From: Nocardioidaceae bacterium
Lineage (GTDB): Bacteria > Actinomycetota > Actinomycetes > Propionibacteriales > Nocardioidaceae
Direction of reading: 5' to 3'
Length of the DNA stretch: 64,000 nt
Assembly (NCBI GenBank): GCA_018672315.1
Contig: CP076053.1
Span: 1,475,827 to 1,539,826, forward strand
The notes under the pieces are model-generated. The model made no database searches. It was not told the origin of the DNA and was given only the letters and a program-made list of their open reading frames with translations. Positions 25,070 to 32,815 of this stretch are shown here, in pieces. The translations under genes and the position numbers were made by a program. Within the stretch, counting starts at the first letter, position 1. The number at the start of each line of letters is the position of its first letter.

Positions 25070-25963
25070 ATGTTGACCGTCAAGCAGGCCGCCCAGCGCG
25101 CCGGCATCTCGCCGACCACGCTGCGCGCCTGGGAGCGGCGGTACGACGTGCTCGAGCCCGGGCGTACGCCTGCCGGCTACCGCATCTACGACGAGGCCGC
25201 GCTCGATCGGCTGCGCACGATGGCGGCTCTGGTGCACGCCGGGTGGTCCCCCTCGAAGGCGGCCGACCACATCCGCGAGCAGGAGGGTGCCGTCGACCGG
25301 CGCACCACCCCTCGCCGGCGCCCCGACGGCTCCGTGCCCGACCCGGCCTACCTGCAGCTCGCCGAGGTCGCCGAGGCACTGGACAGCCAGGAGATGGAGC
25401 GGCTTCTCGACACGATGTTCGCCCGTGAGGATCTCGAGGAGATGCTCGTGGACTGGCTGATCCCCTCCATGGCCGAGGTCGGTCTCGCCTGGGCCGAGCA
25501 GGAGATCAGCGTCGCCGGCGAGCACGTGGTGTCCTCCGCCGTGCTCGGACGTCTCTCGACGCGGTTGCAGCAGACCCGCTCCGATGCGGACGCCCCCCGG
25601 GTCATGGTCGGTCTCCCCGAGGGTGCCCGCCACGAGCTGGGCGCGATGACGCTCGCGCTGCTGCTGCAGCGTCGCGGCCTGCAGGTGCAGTACCTCGCCT
25701 CCGACCTGCCCGCCGAGGAGTGGGTGCGGGGAGCCTCCGGCGGGGGTGCCGCGGCGGCCGTGGTGGTCGTCCCGCTGGCCGAGGACGCCGGCAAGGCCAC
25801 CCAGGCGCTCCACGCCCTGCACGTGCACGGGCCGAGGCTGCGGCTCTACGTCGGGGGACCCGGCGCGGAGGCCGTCGAGTTCACCCGGGCGCACGTGCTC
25901 GGTGCCGACCTGCGCGAGAGCGCCGACCTGATCACCCGACAGCTCAGGGCGCAGCGCAATTGA
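25070..25963 (+). CDS. MerR-family regulator with B12-binding domain (CarH/LitR-like)
   Basis: A 297-residue regulator. Residues 1-70 are a MerR helix-turn-helix (MLTVKQAAQRAGISPTTLRAWERRY, GYRIYDEAALDRL). Residues about 95-170 form a helical bundle with the Wx9EH motif (Trp141, Glu151-His152) that caps adenosylcobalamin in CarH. Residues 177-290 form a B12-binding Rossmann domain with RHELGAM, whose His188 is the candidate cobalt ligand. Proteins of this class repress carotenoid or oxidative-stress genes in the dark and release DNA on illumination. It precedes a flavin monooxygenase gene by 23 bases and is divergent from a small membrane protein gene. Confidence 0.85.
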   Translation: MLTVKQAAQRAGISPTTLRAWERRYDVLEPGRTPAGYRIYDEAALDRLRTMAALVHAGWSPSKAADHIREQEGAVDRRTTPRRRPDGSVPDPAYLQLAEVAEALDSQEMERLLDTMFAREDLEEMLVDWLIPSMAEVGLAWAEQEISVAGEHVVSSAVLGRLSTRLQQTRSDADAPRVMVGLPEGARHELGAMTLALLLQRRGLQVQYLASDLPAEEWVRGASGGGAAAAVVVVPLAEDAGKATQALHALHVHGPRLRLYVGGPGAEAVEFTRAHVLGADLRESADLITRQLRAQRN

Positions 25964-25974
25964 ACGTCGTCCGG

Positions 25975-25980
25975 TAAGGT
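25975..25980 (+). promoter_or_regulatory. -10 element of the monooxygenase gene (leaderless)
   Basis: TAAGGT fits TANNNT, with 6 bases to the ATG at 25987 and no ribosome-binding site between. This suggests that the monooxygenase also has its own leaderless transcript despite the short distance to the regulator gene. Confidence 0.5.
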
Positions 25981-25986
25981 CCCCGC

Positions 25987-27495
25987 ATGACGATCCCGGC
26001 TGCCGCTCCGTTCCTGCCCGACCACGTGTCCGTCGTCGTCGTCGGCGCCGGACTGTCCGGCATCGGCGCCGGCTACCGGCTGCAGACCGAGTGCCCCGAC
26101 CGCGACTACCTGATCCTGGAGTCGCGCGAGGCCATGGGCGGCACCTGGGACCTGTTCCGCTACCCCGGCATCCGCTCGGACTCCGACATGTACACGCTCG
26201 GGTACCCGTTCAAGCCGTGGACGGACCGGCAGTCCATCGCCGACGGCGGCAGCATCCTCGACTACATCCAGGAGACCGCCGCCGAGTTCGGCATCGACGA
26301 GAAGATCCGGTACGGCGTGCAGGTCACGGGCGCGGACTACTCGACCGCCGACGCGCGATGGACCCTGAGCCTGCGTACGCCCACGGGTGAGCGCACCATC
26401 ACCTGCGACTTCGTCTACTCCTGCGCGGGCTACTACGACTACGAGCAGCCCCACGACCCCGAGCTGGTCGGGCTCGACGACTTCGGCGGGCAGGTCGTGC
26501 ACCCGCAGTTCTGGCCCGAGGACCTCGACGTCGCGGGCAAGAAGGTCGTCGTCATCGGGTCCGGCGCCACCGCCGTCACGCTCGTCCCCAGCCTCGCCGC
26601 GCTCGGCACCGAGCACGTCACGATGCTGCAGCGCACCCCGTCGTGGATCGCCGCGGTGCCGGCCCAGGACAAGCTGGCCAACACCCTGATGTCCAAGCTC
26701 CCCGAGAAGCTGGCCTACCGCATCGTGCGCAGCAAGAACATCGCGTTCTCGATCGGCTTCTACCAGTTCTGCCAGACCCGGCCCGCAGCCGCCCGCAAGC
26801 TGCTGCACGCCCAGCTGCGCAAGATCCTCGGCGACCAGAAGATGATCGACGAGCACTTCACCCCGCCGTACGACCCCTGGGACCAGCGCCTGTGCGCCGT
26901 GCCGAGCGCCGACCTGTTCAAGGCGCTGAAGAAGGGCAGCGCCTCGATCGTCACCGACCACATCGACACCTTCACCGAGACCGGAGTCGACCTCGTCTCG
27001 GGCGAGAGCATCGAGGCCGACATCGTGGTGACCGCGACCGGGCTGAAGCTGAAGATGTTCGGCGGCATGGCCCCGAGCGTCGACGGCGAGGAGGTCGACC
27101 TCTCCGAGCAGTTCATCTGGAACGGCGCCATGATCACGGGCGTCCCGAACTTCGCCGTCTGCATCGGCTACACCAACGCCTCCTGGACACTGCGCGCCGA
27201 CCTGACCTCGCGCCTGGTGGCCAAGGTCCTGAACTTCATGTCCGACCGCGACTACGCGGCCGTGGTGCCCGAGACCGACGGCGACATGGAGGAGCGGCCC
27301 CTGCTGGAGCTCTCCTCGGGATACGTGCAACGCTCCATCGGGGCGTTCCCGAAGCAGGGGGACTCCGGCCCCTGGCAGGTGCGCCAGAACTACATCCTCG
27401 ACGCCGCCACCACGATGCGCACCGACCTCACCGAGCACCTCGCGGCGACGCCGCGGTCGACCGGGCGTCAGCCCCAGGCGCGTCAGGCGAGCTGA
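25987..27495 (+). CDS. FAD-dependent monooxygenase (Baeyer-Villiger/FMO type)
   Basis: A 502-residue flavoprotein. An N-terminal FAD Rossmann motif (VVVVGAGLSGIGAGYRL) is followed by ESREAMGGTWDLFRYPGIRSDSDMYT, where GGTWxxxRYPGxRSD is typical of this class, and a second dinucleotide motif (KKVVVIGSGATAVTLVPSLA) for NADPH. TATGLKLKMFGG is the C-terminal ATG motif. Closest in style to mycobacterial EthA-like monooxygenases, which oxidise ketones or sulphur compounds; substrate unknown. It lies downstream of the B12-type regulator, and its 3' end overlaps the convergent DUF2079 gene by 68 bases. Confidence 0.92.
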   Translation: MTIPAAAPFLPDHVSVVVVGAGLSGIGAGYRLQTECPDRDYLILESREAMGGTWDLFRYPGIRSDSDMYTLGYPFKPWTDRQSIADGGSILDYIQETAAEFGIDEKIRYGVQVTGADYSTADARWTLSLRTPTGERTITCDFVYSCAGYYDYEQPHDPELVGLDDFGGQVVHPQFWPEDLDVAGKKVVVIGSGATAVTLVPSLAALGTEHVTMLQRTPSWIAAVPAQDKLANTLMSKLPEKLAYRIVRSKNIAFSIGFYQFCQTRPAAARKLLHAQLRKILGDQKMIDEHFTPPYDPWDQRLCAVPSADLFKALKKGSASIVTDHIDTFTETGVDLVSGESIEADIVVTATGLKLKMFGGMAPSVDGEEVDLSEQFIWNGAMITGVPNFAVCIGYTNASWTLRADLTSRLVAKVLNFMSDRDYAAVVPETDGDMEERPLLELSSGYVQRSIGAFPKQGDSGPWQVRQNYILDAATTMRTDLTEHLAATPRSTGRQPQARQAS

Positions 27496-28888
27496 CGCGC
27501 CGGGCGACGGCGAAGTCACCCGCCCGGAGCAGCAGGTCGTACGCGGTGCCGGCGTGCTTCTCCTCGGCGAACGCCACGGGATCGACCGGCCCGGACCAGC
27601 CGCCGTACACCTGGTCCACGACCACGTAGTCGGGATCAAGCCCGGCCGGGGCGGTGCCCACCCACCAGGTCCGGTGGTCGGCGACCAACCGGGTGATGAG
27701 GCCGATGTCGCTCTCCACGACGCTGCCGCGGGGCAGCGTCGCCTGCACGGTCCGGGCGTCGGCCGTGCGCGCCGTGGTGGCGTACGAGCCGGGGTCGAGG
27801 AGGGTCGCGTACGGACCGCCCCAGGCCAGCCCGAGGGTGGCGCCGACCGCGGCCAGGGGGGCGACGCGCGCCGCTGCGGCCGCCGGACCACGGGGGCGCC
27901 CGCGCCCACGCAGCCGCTCGAGCGCGTCGACGGCGGCGACGGCGAGCACGGGGGCGAGCACCAGCGAGTAGTGCCAGTCCGTGCCCCAGTAGGTCGCGTT
28001 GTCACCGGCGAAGCGCCAGGCCAGCGTCGGGAGCAGCAGCAGCGCCCAGGGCGAGAGCAGCGCGAGGAACGCGACGGACCCCAGTGTCACCAGCAGCGTC
28101 GTCAGCTTGGTGCCCCACCCCGCCGTGAGCCCGTCGAGGCCGACGGCGCCCGAGGTCGTCGAGGCCGAACCCTCGAAGCCGGCGAGGTAGTCGTAGCCGC
28201 CCTGCCCGAGCGCCGGCACGACCACGAGCACGGTCAGCGCGGCGGCGACCAGGCCGCCGACCAGCAGCGCGGTGCCCGCGCGGGGGTGGCGCCGACGACG
28301 GTCCAGCAGCAGCACCAGACCCACGGCCGCGACCGTGGCTCCCAGGTCCTCCTTGACGAGCAGCAACGGCAGCGACCAGCCGATCACGGCGCGGATGTCG
28401 TCGCGCAGCCAGGCCGCACCGGCCAGGGCGAGCAGCGGGACCGCGAGCGTGACCTCGTGGAAGTCCACGGCCACCGCGGCGGCGATCGCGAACGAGCCCG
28501 CGTACGCGACGCTCATCGCCAGCCCCGGGACTGCACCGAGCCGCTGCACCGCGGCCCGCCCGATCACGACCATGGAGAACGCCAGCAGGACGGCCTGCGC
28601 GAGCAGCAGCACGCGGCCGTCCGGCCACGCCCACCACAACGGCGTCAGCACCGCGACCGCGGGGGAGAAGTGGTCGCCGAGCAGGGCGAAGCCCGGCCCC
28701 TTGATGGTCGCCGTCGGCAGCTCACCGGAGGCGTAGGAGATCAGGGCCTGGCTGAAGATCGCGTTGTCCCACGAGGGGGTGAGCACCTGCCGCCACCGCA
28801 GCAGCGGGACGGCCGCGTACGCCGTGCCGGCCACGGCCGCGAGCAACCCGAGGAGCGCGTACGCCCACCGCCGGGCGGCACCGCTCAC
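27428..28888 (-). CDS. DUF2079 multi-pass membrane protein
   Basis: A 486-residue polytopic protein with roughly ten membrane helices and the hallmarks of DUF2079: SWDNAIFSQALISYASGELP near the N-terminus, LLGDHFSPAVAVLTPLWW, AVDFHEVTLAVPLLALA and LVKEDLG. The fold resembles GT-C glycosyltransferases (conserved Asp/His in extracytoplasmic loops), so a polyprenyl-sugar transferase role is possible. The GTG at 28888 avoids overlap with the neighbouring gene; an ATG at 28939 exists. The C-terminus runs 68 bases into the convergent monooxygenase gene. Confidence 0.85.
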   Translation of the reverse strand: MSGAARRWAYALLGLLAAVAGTAYAAVPLLRWRQVLTPSWDNAIFSQALISYASGELPTATIKGPGFALLGDHFSPAVAVLTPLWWAWPDGRVLLLAQAVLLAFSMVVIGRAAVQRLGAVPGLAMSVAYAGSFAIAAAVAVDFHEVTLAVPLLALAGAAWLRDDIRAVIGWSLPLLLVKEDLGATVAAVGLVLLLDRRRRHPRAGTALLVGGLVAAALTVLVVVPALGQGGYDYLAGFEGSASTTSGAVGLDGLTAGWGTKLTTLLVTLGSVAFLALLSPWALLLLPTLAWRFAGDNATYWGTDWHYSLVLAPVLAVAAVDALERLRGRGRPRGPAAAAARVAPLAAVGATLGLAWGGPYATLLDPGSYATTARTADARTVQATLPRGSVVESDIGLITRLVADHRTWWVGTAPAGLDPDYVVVDQVYGGWSGPVDPVAFAEEKHAGTAYDLLLRAGDFAVARRVSSPDAPGADARSTAASPRGAR

Positions 28889-28904
28889 GGTCGTCGGGGG
28901 CCGC

Positions 28905-29228
28905 TCAGCCGCGGCGGTCGTGCACGACGTGCGCCACACCGGCGGCGCAGGCGGTGACGGTCAGCACCGAGGGCCACGCCCCCAGCTTCCTGGCCAGCGG
29001 GTGCGACAGGCCGAAGCCGGCGACGTAGGTCGTCAGCAGACCGGTGGCCACCACGCCACCGTGCGTCCGGTGCCACTCACGCCAGGCGACCCCGCCGGCG
29101 ACGGCGAGCACGGCGCCGCCTGCCGGGCGTACGCCGGAGTAGCGCGCGACGCTGTAGCCGCCGAGCAGCCCGGCGGCGACGACGGGTGCGGTCGGGACTC
29201 CGGCCGCTCGGGCTGCAGAGGCACTCAT
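28905..29228 (-). CDS. Small membrane protein, unknown
   Basis: A 107-residue protein with about three hydrophobic segments (VPTAPVVAAGLLGGYSVARYSG, GGAVLAVAGGVAWREW, GVVATGLLTTYVAGFGLSHPL) and a fourth near the C-terminus (VLTVTACAAGVAHVV). No family recognised. It lies 16 bases upstream of DUF2079 on the same strand and may be co-transcribed. Confidence 0.6.
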   Translation of the reverse strand: MSASAARAAGVPTAPVVAAGLLGGYSVARYSGVRPAGGAVLAVAGGVAWREWHRTHGGVVATGLLTTYVAGFGLSHPLARKLGAWPSVLTVTACAAGVAHVVHDRRG

Positions 29229-29270
29229 GCGGCGAGCGTACGCACCCGCGGCACGGGGCACACGGGACCC

Positions 29271-29549
29271 ATGGCGAGCGACAACACCCCCGACCACGGC
29301 CCGAGCGTCAAGGACGACGAGTTCTACGAGGAGCTCCGTGAGGAGGGCAAGAGCAAGTCGACGGCTGCGGCGATCGCGAACGCGGCGGCGGACGAGTCCC
29401 GCGAGGAGGTGGGCCGCCGCGGCGGCAAGCAGCCGGCGTACGAGGAGTGGAGCAAGGACGAGCTCTACGAGCGCGCCCAGGAGCTCGACGTCGACGGCCG
29501 CTCCGACATGAGCAAGGACGAGCTCATCGAGGCGCTCCGGGACCAGTGA
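29271..29549 (+). CDS. Small protein with Rho-N/SAP-like C-terminus (DUF7218-like)
   Basis: A 92-residue charged protein. The N-terminal half (SVKDDEFYEELREEGKSKSTAAAIANAAADESREEVGRRGG) is a conserved actinobacterial pattern; the C-terminal half (WSKDELYERAQELDVDGRSDMSKDELIEALRDQ) is a helix-turn-helix pair like the Rho N-terminal/SAP-type nucleic-acid-binding module. Probably nucleoid- or RNA-associated; function unknown. Ends before a strong bidirectional hairpin. Confidence 0.7.
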   Translation: MASDNTPDHGPSVKDDEFYEELREEGKSKSTAAAIANAAADESREEVGRRGGKQPAYEEWSKDELYERAQELDVDGRSDMSKDELIEALRDQ

Positions 29550-29556
29550 ACGCGGC

Positions 29557-29587
29557 GACGGCGGCGCCCGAGGGGGGCGCCGCCGTC
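29557..29587. terminator. Bidirectional terminator hairpin
   Basis: GACGGCGGCGCCC (29557-29569) pairs perfectly with GGGCGCCGCCGTC (29575-29587). It lies between the convergent genes ending at 29549 and 29599 and can serve both. Confidence 0.75.
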
Positions 29588-29598
29588 CCTCGCACCGC

Positions 29599-30108
29599 TC
29601 AGAGGTCGACGGTGTCGTTCTCCCCACCGTCGGGGCGGTCGCCGGTGACCTTGGCCTTCAGCCGGCCCAGGATCGTCGACGGGGTCGAGGGCGTGTCCCA
29701 GTACTCCACGGTGTCGGGCACGACCTTGATCAGCACCACCGAGTCGTCGGTCGGCTCGGCCTGCAGCCAGGCGGCGGCCTGGTCGTTCCACAGGTCCTTC
29801 TTCTTCGCGTCGTCGCGCACGATCTCGGCGTGACCCGACATCGAGACGTACGCCGACTCGCTGTAGGCGGCGTTGACGTGCGGGTTCGCCTCGATCTCCG
29901 CGACCTTCGGCTGGTCGGCCTTCGCGAAGAACCAGGCGGCGCCGTCGAACTCGATCTGCTGGGTCGACATCGGGCGGGAGACGAGCATGTCGTCGGCGTT
30001 GATCGTGGTGAGCATGCAGATCTTCGCGTCCTTCACCAGGTCGCGGATCTTCGCGACGTCCTCCTCGGTGGCGGTGGACGTGTCCTGGTCGTCGTGCAGG
30101 TGCGACAT
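29599..30108 (-). CDS. Pyridoxamine 5'-phosphate oxidase-fold protein (general stress type)
   Basis: A 169-residue split-barrel flavin-binding protein. ICMLTTINADDMLVSRPMSTQQIEFDGAAWFFAKADQPKVAEIEANPHVNAAYSE follows the COG3871 (general stress protein 26) pattern of FMN or F420 binding. Enzymatic substrate not inferable. GGAGAGGCC ribosome-binding site upstream. Convergent with the Rho-N-like gene. Confidence 0.88.
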   Translation of the reverse strand: MSHLHDDQDTSTATEEDVAKIRDLVKDAKICMLTTINADDMLVSRPMSTQQIEFDGAAWFFAKADQPKVAEIEANPHVNAAYSESAYVSMSGHAEIVRDDAKKKDLWNDQAAAWLQAEPTDDSVVLIKVVPDTVEYWDTPSTPSTILGRLKAKVTGDRPDGGENDTVDL

Positions 30109-30210
30109 GGGTGGGCCTCTCCTCGGGGTGCGGGTTCACTGTGGTGACTACCCGGGGCGGGGCTGCGCAGACCAGGTGCAGACCAGGTGCAGATCACGTC
30201 GTGACGTGAC

Positions 30211-30246
30211 GAAGGCCCGCCTCCCGTGGTGCGGGGGCGGGCCTTC
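30211..30246 (-). terminator. Terminator downstream of the subtilase gene
   Basis: GAAGGCCCGC (30211-30220) and GCGGGCCTTC (30237-30246) form a 10-bp perfect stem with additional pairing in the loop. It follows the stop of the leftward subtilase gene. An 11-base tandem repeat (GACCAGGTGCA twice) lies just beyond it near 30170-30192. Confidence 0.72.
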
Positions 30247-30291
30247 GAGGTGCCGGGACGCGTCAGGGTGTCCGCGCGTCGCGGCCGCGGC

Positions 30292-32589
30292 TCACTTCAG
30301 CGCTGCGAACAGCGCCATGTGTGCCTCGTTGCCGAAGTCAAGCACGGCCTGGGTGAAGCCCGTCCCGGGGTCTCCCGCCGCGCCCTTCGGTGCCGCGAAG
30401 GTCACCGTGTACGACCCGGTCGCACCGGCATCGAGCCGATCGGGACCGGTCACGGAGTAGAAGCCGCCGTCGTCGCCGGTGACGACCGGCTTGGTGAGCA
30501 GACCGGAGTCGCTGATGTTGGTCACCCGCACGGTCTCCCGCAGCGTCTTCCCGCTGCCCGACGGGGTCGCGCCGAAGGAGATGCTGGGCCGGTCGAGGGC
30601 CAGCGTGGAGTCGACAGCGGCGTCGAGCTGGGCGAGGCCGGAGCCGACCTTCTGCACGTCGGTCACGGCCGTGCCGTCGGTGTCGGTGACACCCGTGCGG
30701 TCAGCGGTGTTGACGATCGCCGAGCGCACGGCGTACGCGTCGAGCCCGGGACGGTCCGCGAGGACGACCGCGGCCATGCCCGCGAGGTGCGGCGTGGCCA
30801 TGGAGGTGCCGGAGAAGAAGGCCCAGCACCCGATGCTCGGGTCGAAGTCTCCCGAGTCCGAGCACTCGCCTGCCGGCACGCTGGAGAGCACGTTGGCGCC
30901 CGGAGCGGTCACGTCGGGCTTGATGCGGTAGCCCACGCGGGTCGGTCCCCAGCTCGAGAAGCTCGCGAGCTGGTCGTCGTTGCCGGTGCGCACGTAGCTG
31001 AAGCCGTCGATGGTGAGCTCCTCGCCGTCGGTCGCCACCAGGGCGTCCCTGGCGTCGAGCGGGGCCATCACCGCGAAGACCTGCGGCTCGGGGGCGAGGC
31101 CGTCGCCACCCATCGCAATGGGGTCCCCCGGGGCGTTGTTCACCACGACGGCGGCCTCGTACCCCGCGGCCTCGACCACGCGCAGCTTGTCGGCGAAGGC
31201 GCAGGTGCCGCGGCTGATGAGGGCGACCGCGTCGCCCTCGGGCGCCGCGGGCACGCTGGTGCAGGCCTCGCTCAGGCCGGTGGCGGCGTTGGAGCCGGTC
31301 AGCGCGACGGCGGTGCCGGTGAAGGAGTCCTCGGGCACCGGGAAGTCGCCCGCGGCGGCGACGGCGAGGCGCTCGCCGTCGGCGTCGCGCAGCGGCACGC
31401 CGAGGATGTGGCCCACCGAGCTGGCGGCGGCGGTCAGGGCCCGTTCCGCGTTGCCCGGCGAGCCGCCGGTGAAGTAGCCCGGGCCGTCGTTGCCGTTCGC
31501 GACGGCGACGACGATGCCGGCGCGGTCGAGGTTGTCCACGGCGGTGGTCAGCAGGTCCTGGCGGCCGGAGTAGCCGCCGCCCAGGCTCATGTTGAGCACG
31601 TCCATGCCGTCTGCGGCGGCGGCGTCCAACGCGTTCAGGATGTCCTCGGAACGGGCGCTCGCGACCGCACCCGGGAAGACGTTGTAGTTGCCGAGCAGCG
31701 CGCCGGGGGCGACGCCGGAGGGGTCGTACGGGATCTCGACGCCCTCGACCTCGGCAGGGGTCAGCAGGTTGCAGGCGACCGTGCCGGCGACGTGCGTGCC
31801 GTGGGAGTCCACGGCCTCGGCGTCCAGCCCGAGGTTGCGCGCCTTGTTGTTGAAGACCTTCGCGACGACGACCTTGTTGTTCGTGTACGCCTTCTCGCCC
31901 AGCTGCTGGGTCTGTGCGAAGCCGGTGTCGTCGAAGCAGGGGTGGGTGACGTCGATGCCGGAGTCGATGATGCCGACGCGGACGCCGGCGCCGGCCCACG
32001 TGCTGGGGGCGGTCGTGTCGTCGGCCGAGGCGCCGGTGGCGGTCCAGCCCTCGGGAGCGTCGACGAGGTCGAGGTCCGGGTCGTCCGCGACCGTGTAGCG
32101 GCTCGGCGCGGCCTCGGCGAGCGGCGCGTACGTCTGCTGCTGCGTCACCGAGACGACGCCGGGGGCGTCGGCGACCGTGGCGGACGGGGTGCCGTTCAGC
32201 TCGAGGGCGACGCCGTTGAGGGCGAAGTCGAACTGGCCGGTGATCGTCACCGACGGGGCGTTCTGCTTCAGCCACCGGCGCAGCTCGTTGCGCTGCTGTG
32301 CGAGCTGGGCACGGGCGTTCCTGGTCTTCTGGGCGCCCTGGGCGACCTCGCCGTCGCGGCCGCGCGCGACGGCCTTGCTGGTGGCCAGGGGGGCGAGCGA
32401 GAGCTGTGCGACGACGGCGCCGTCCGCCTGCTTCGCGAGCCGACCGGGGGCGTCGGAGTTCTCCGACGGCGCCGCGGTCGCGGTGACGGGACCGGTGACG
32501 GCCAGTCCGGTGACGGCCAGCGCGAGGCCGGCGGTGGCCGCGAGGGCCCGCGTGGGGCGGGCGCCGCGGCGACGGGTGGTGCGTGACAA
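30292..32589 (-). CDS. Secreted subtilisin-like serine protease with PA domain
   Basis: A 765-residue S8 protease. Signal peptide at 1-40 (ALAATAGLALAVTGLAVTGPVTATAA), inhibitor-type propeptide (about 45-160), catalytic domain with Asp209 (GIIDSGIDVTHP), His263 (DSHGTHVAGT) and Ser596 (FFSGTSMATPHLAG). A PA (protease-associated) insert precedes the serine (CTSVPAAPEGDAVALISRGTCAFADKLRVVEAAGYEAAVVVNN). The C-terminus ends with a partial fibronectin-like domain (SFGATPSGSGKTLRETVRVTN). Start is TTG, chosen for the GGAGG about 10 bases upstream and for the signal peptide. All catalytic residues are intact; substrate unknown. Confidence 0.92.
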   Translation of the reverse strand: MSRTTRRRGARPTRALAATAGLALAVTGLAVTGPVTATAAPSENSDAPGRLAKQADGAVVAQLSLAPLATSKAVARGRDGEVAQGAQKTRNARAQLAQQRNELRRWLKQNAPSVTITGQFDFALNGVALELNGTPSATVADAPGVVSVTQQQTYAPLAEAAPSRYTVADDPDLDLVDAPEGWTATGASADDTTAPSTWAGAGVRVGIIDSGIDVTHPCFDDTGFAQTQQLGEKAYTNNKVVVAKVFNNKARNLGLDAEAVDSHGTHVAGTVACNLLTPAEVEGVEIPYDPSGVAPGALLGNYNVFPGAVASARSEDILNALDAAAADGMDVLNMSLGGGYSGRQDLLTTAVDNLDRAGIVVAVANGNDGPGYFTGGSPGNAERALTAAASSVGHILGVPLRDADGERLAVAAAGDFPVPEDSFTGTAVALTGSNAATGLSEACTSVPAAPEGDAVALISRGTCAFADKLRVVEAAGYEAAVVVNNAPGDPIAMGGDGLAPEPQVFAVMAPLDARDALVATDGEELTIDGFSYVRTGNDDQLASFSSWGPTRVGYRIKPDVTAPGANVLSSVPAGECSDSGDFDPSIGCWAFFSGTSMATPHLAGMAAVVLADRPGLDAYAVRSAIVNTADRTGVTDTDGTAVTDVQKVGSGLAQLDAAVDSTLALDRPSISFGATPSGSGKTLRETVRVTNISDSGLLTKPVVTGDDGGFYSVTGPDRLDAGATGSYTVTFAAPKGAAGDPGTGFTQAVLDFGNEAHMALFAALK

Positions 32590-32815
32590 GGCAGGACCTC
32601 CGGGTGCGGGGGGTGGTGGCGGGAGCCCCATGGACGGTCGTCCGGTGTGGCCTGGACCTCCCGTTGCAGGCAGCAACGTACGAAAACTCCTTGACGTCCA
32701 CAACACCTCGCGGTGACGGCCGTGTTGCGGACCGGACCGCGGAATACGGGCAGGGGTATGTAGGCTTCACCCAATGTCCGTACATTCGAGACGCACCCAG
32801 CCACGAGGAGCACCC
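32590..32815. promoter_or_regulatory. Divergent promoter region of protease and persulfide dioxygenase genes
   Basis: A gap of 226 bases between divergent genes. Two inverted repeats are visible: CAACAC (32701-32706) with GTGTTG (32722-32727), and AATGT-CCGT-ACATT (32773-32786), the latter 30 bases before the persulfide dioxygenase start and shaped like an ArsR-type (BigR-like) sulphur-sensor site. No gene seen. Confidence 0.4.
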
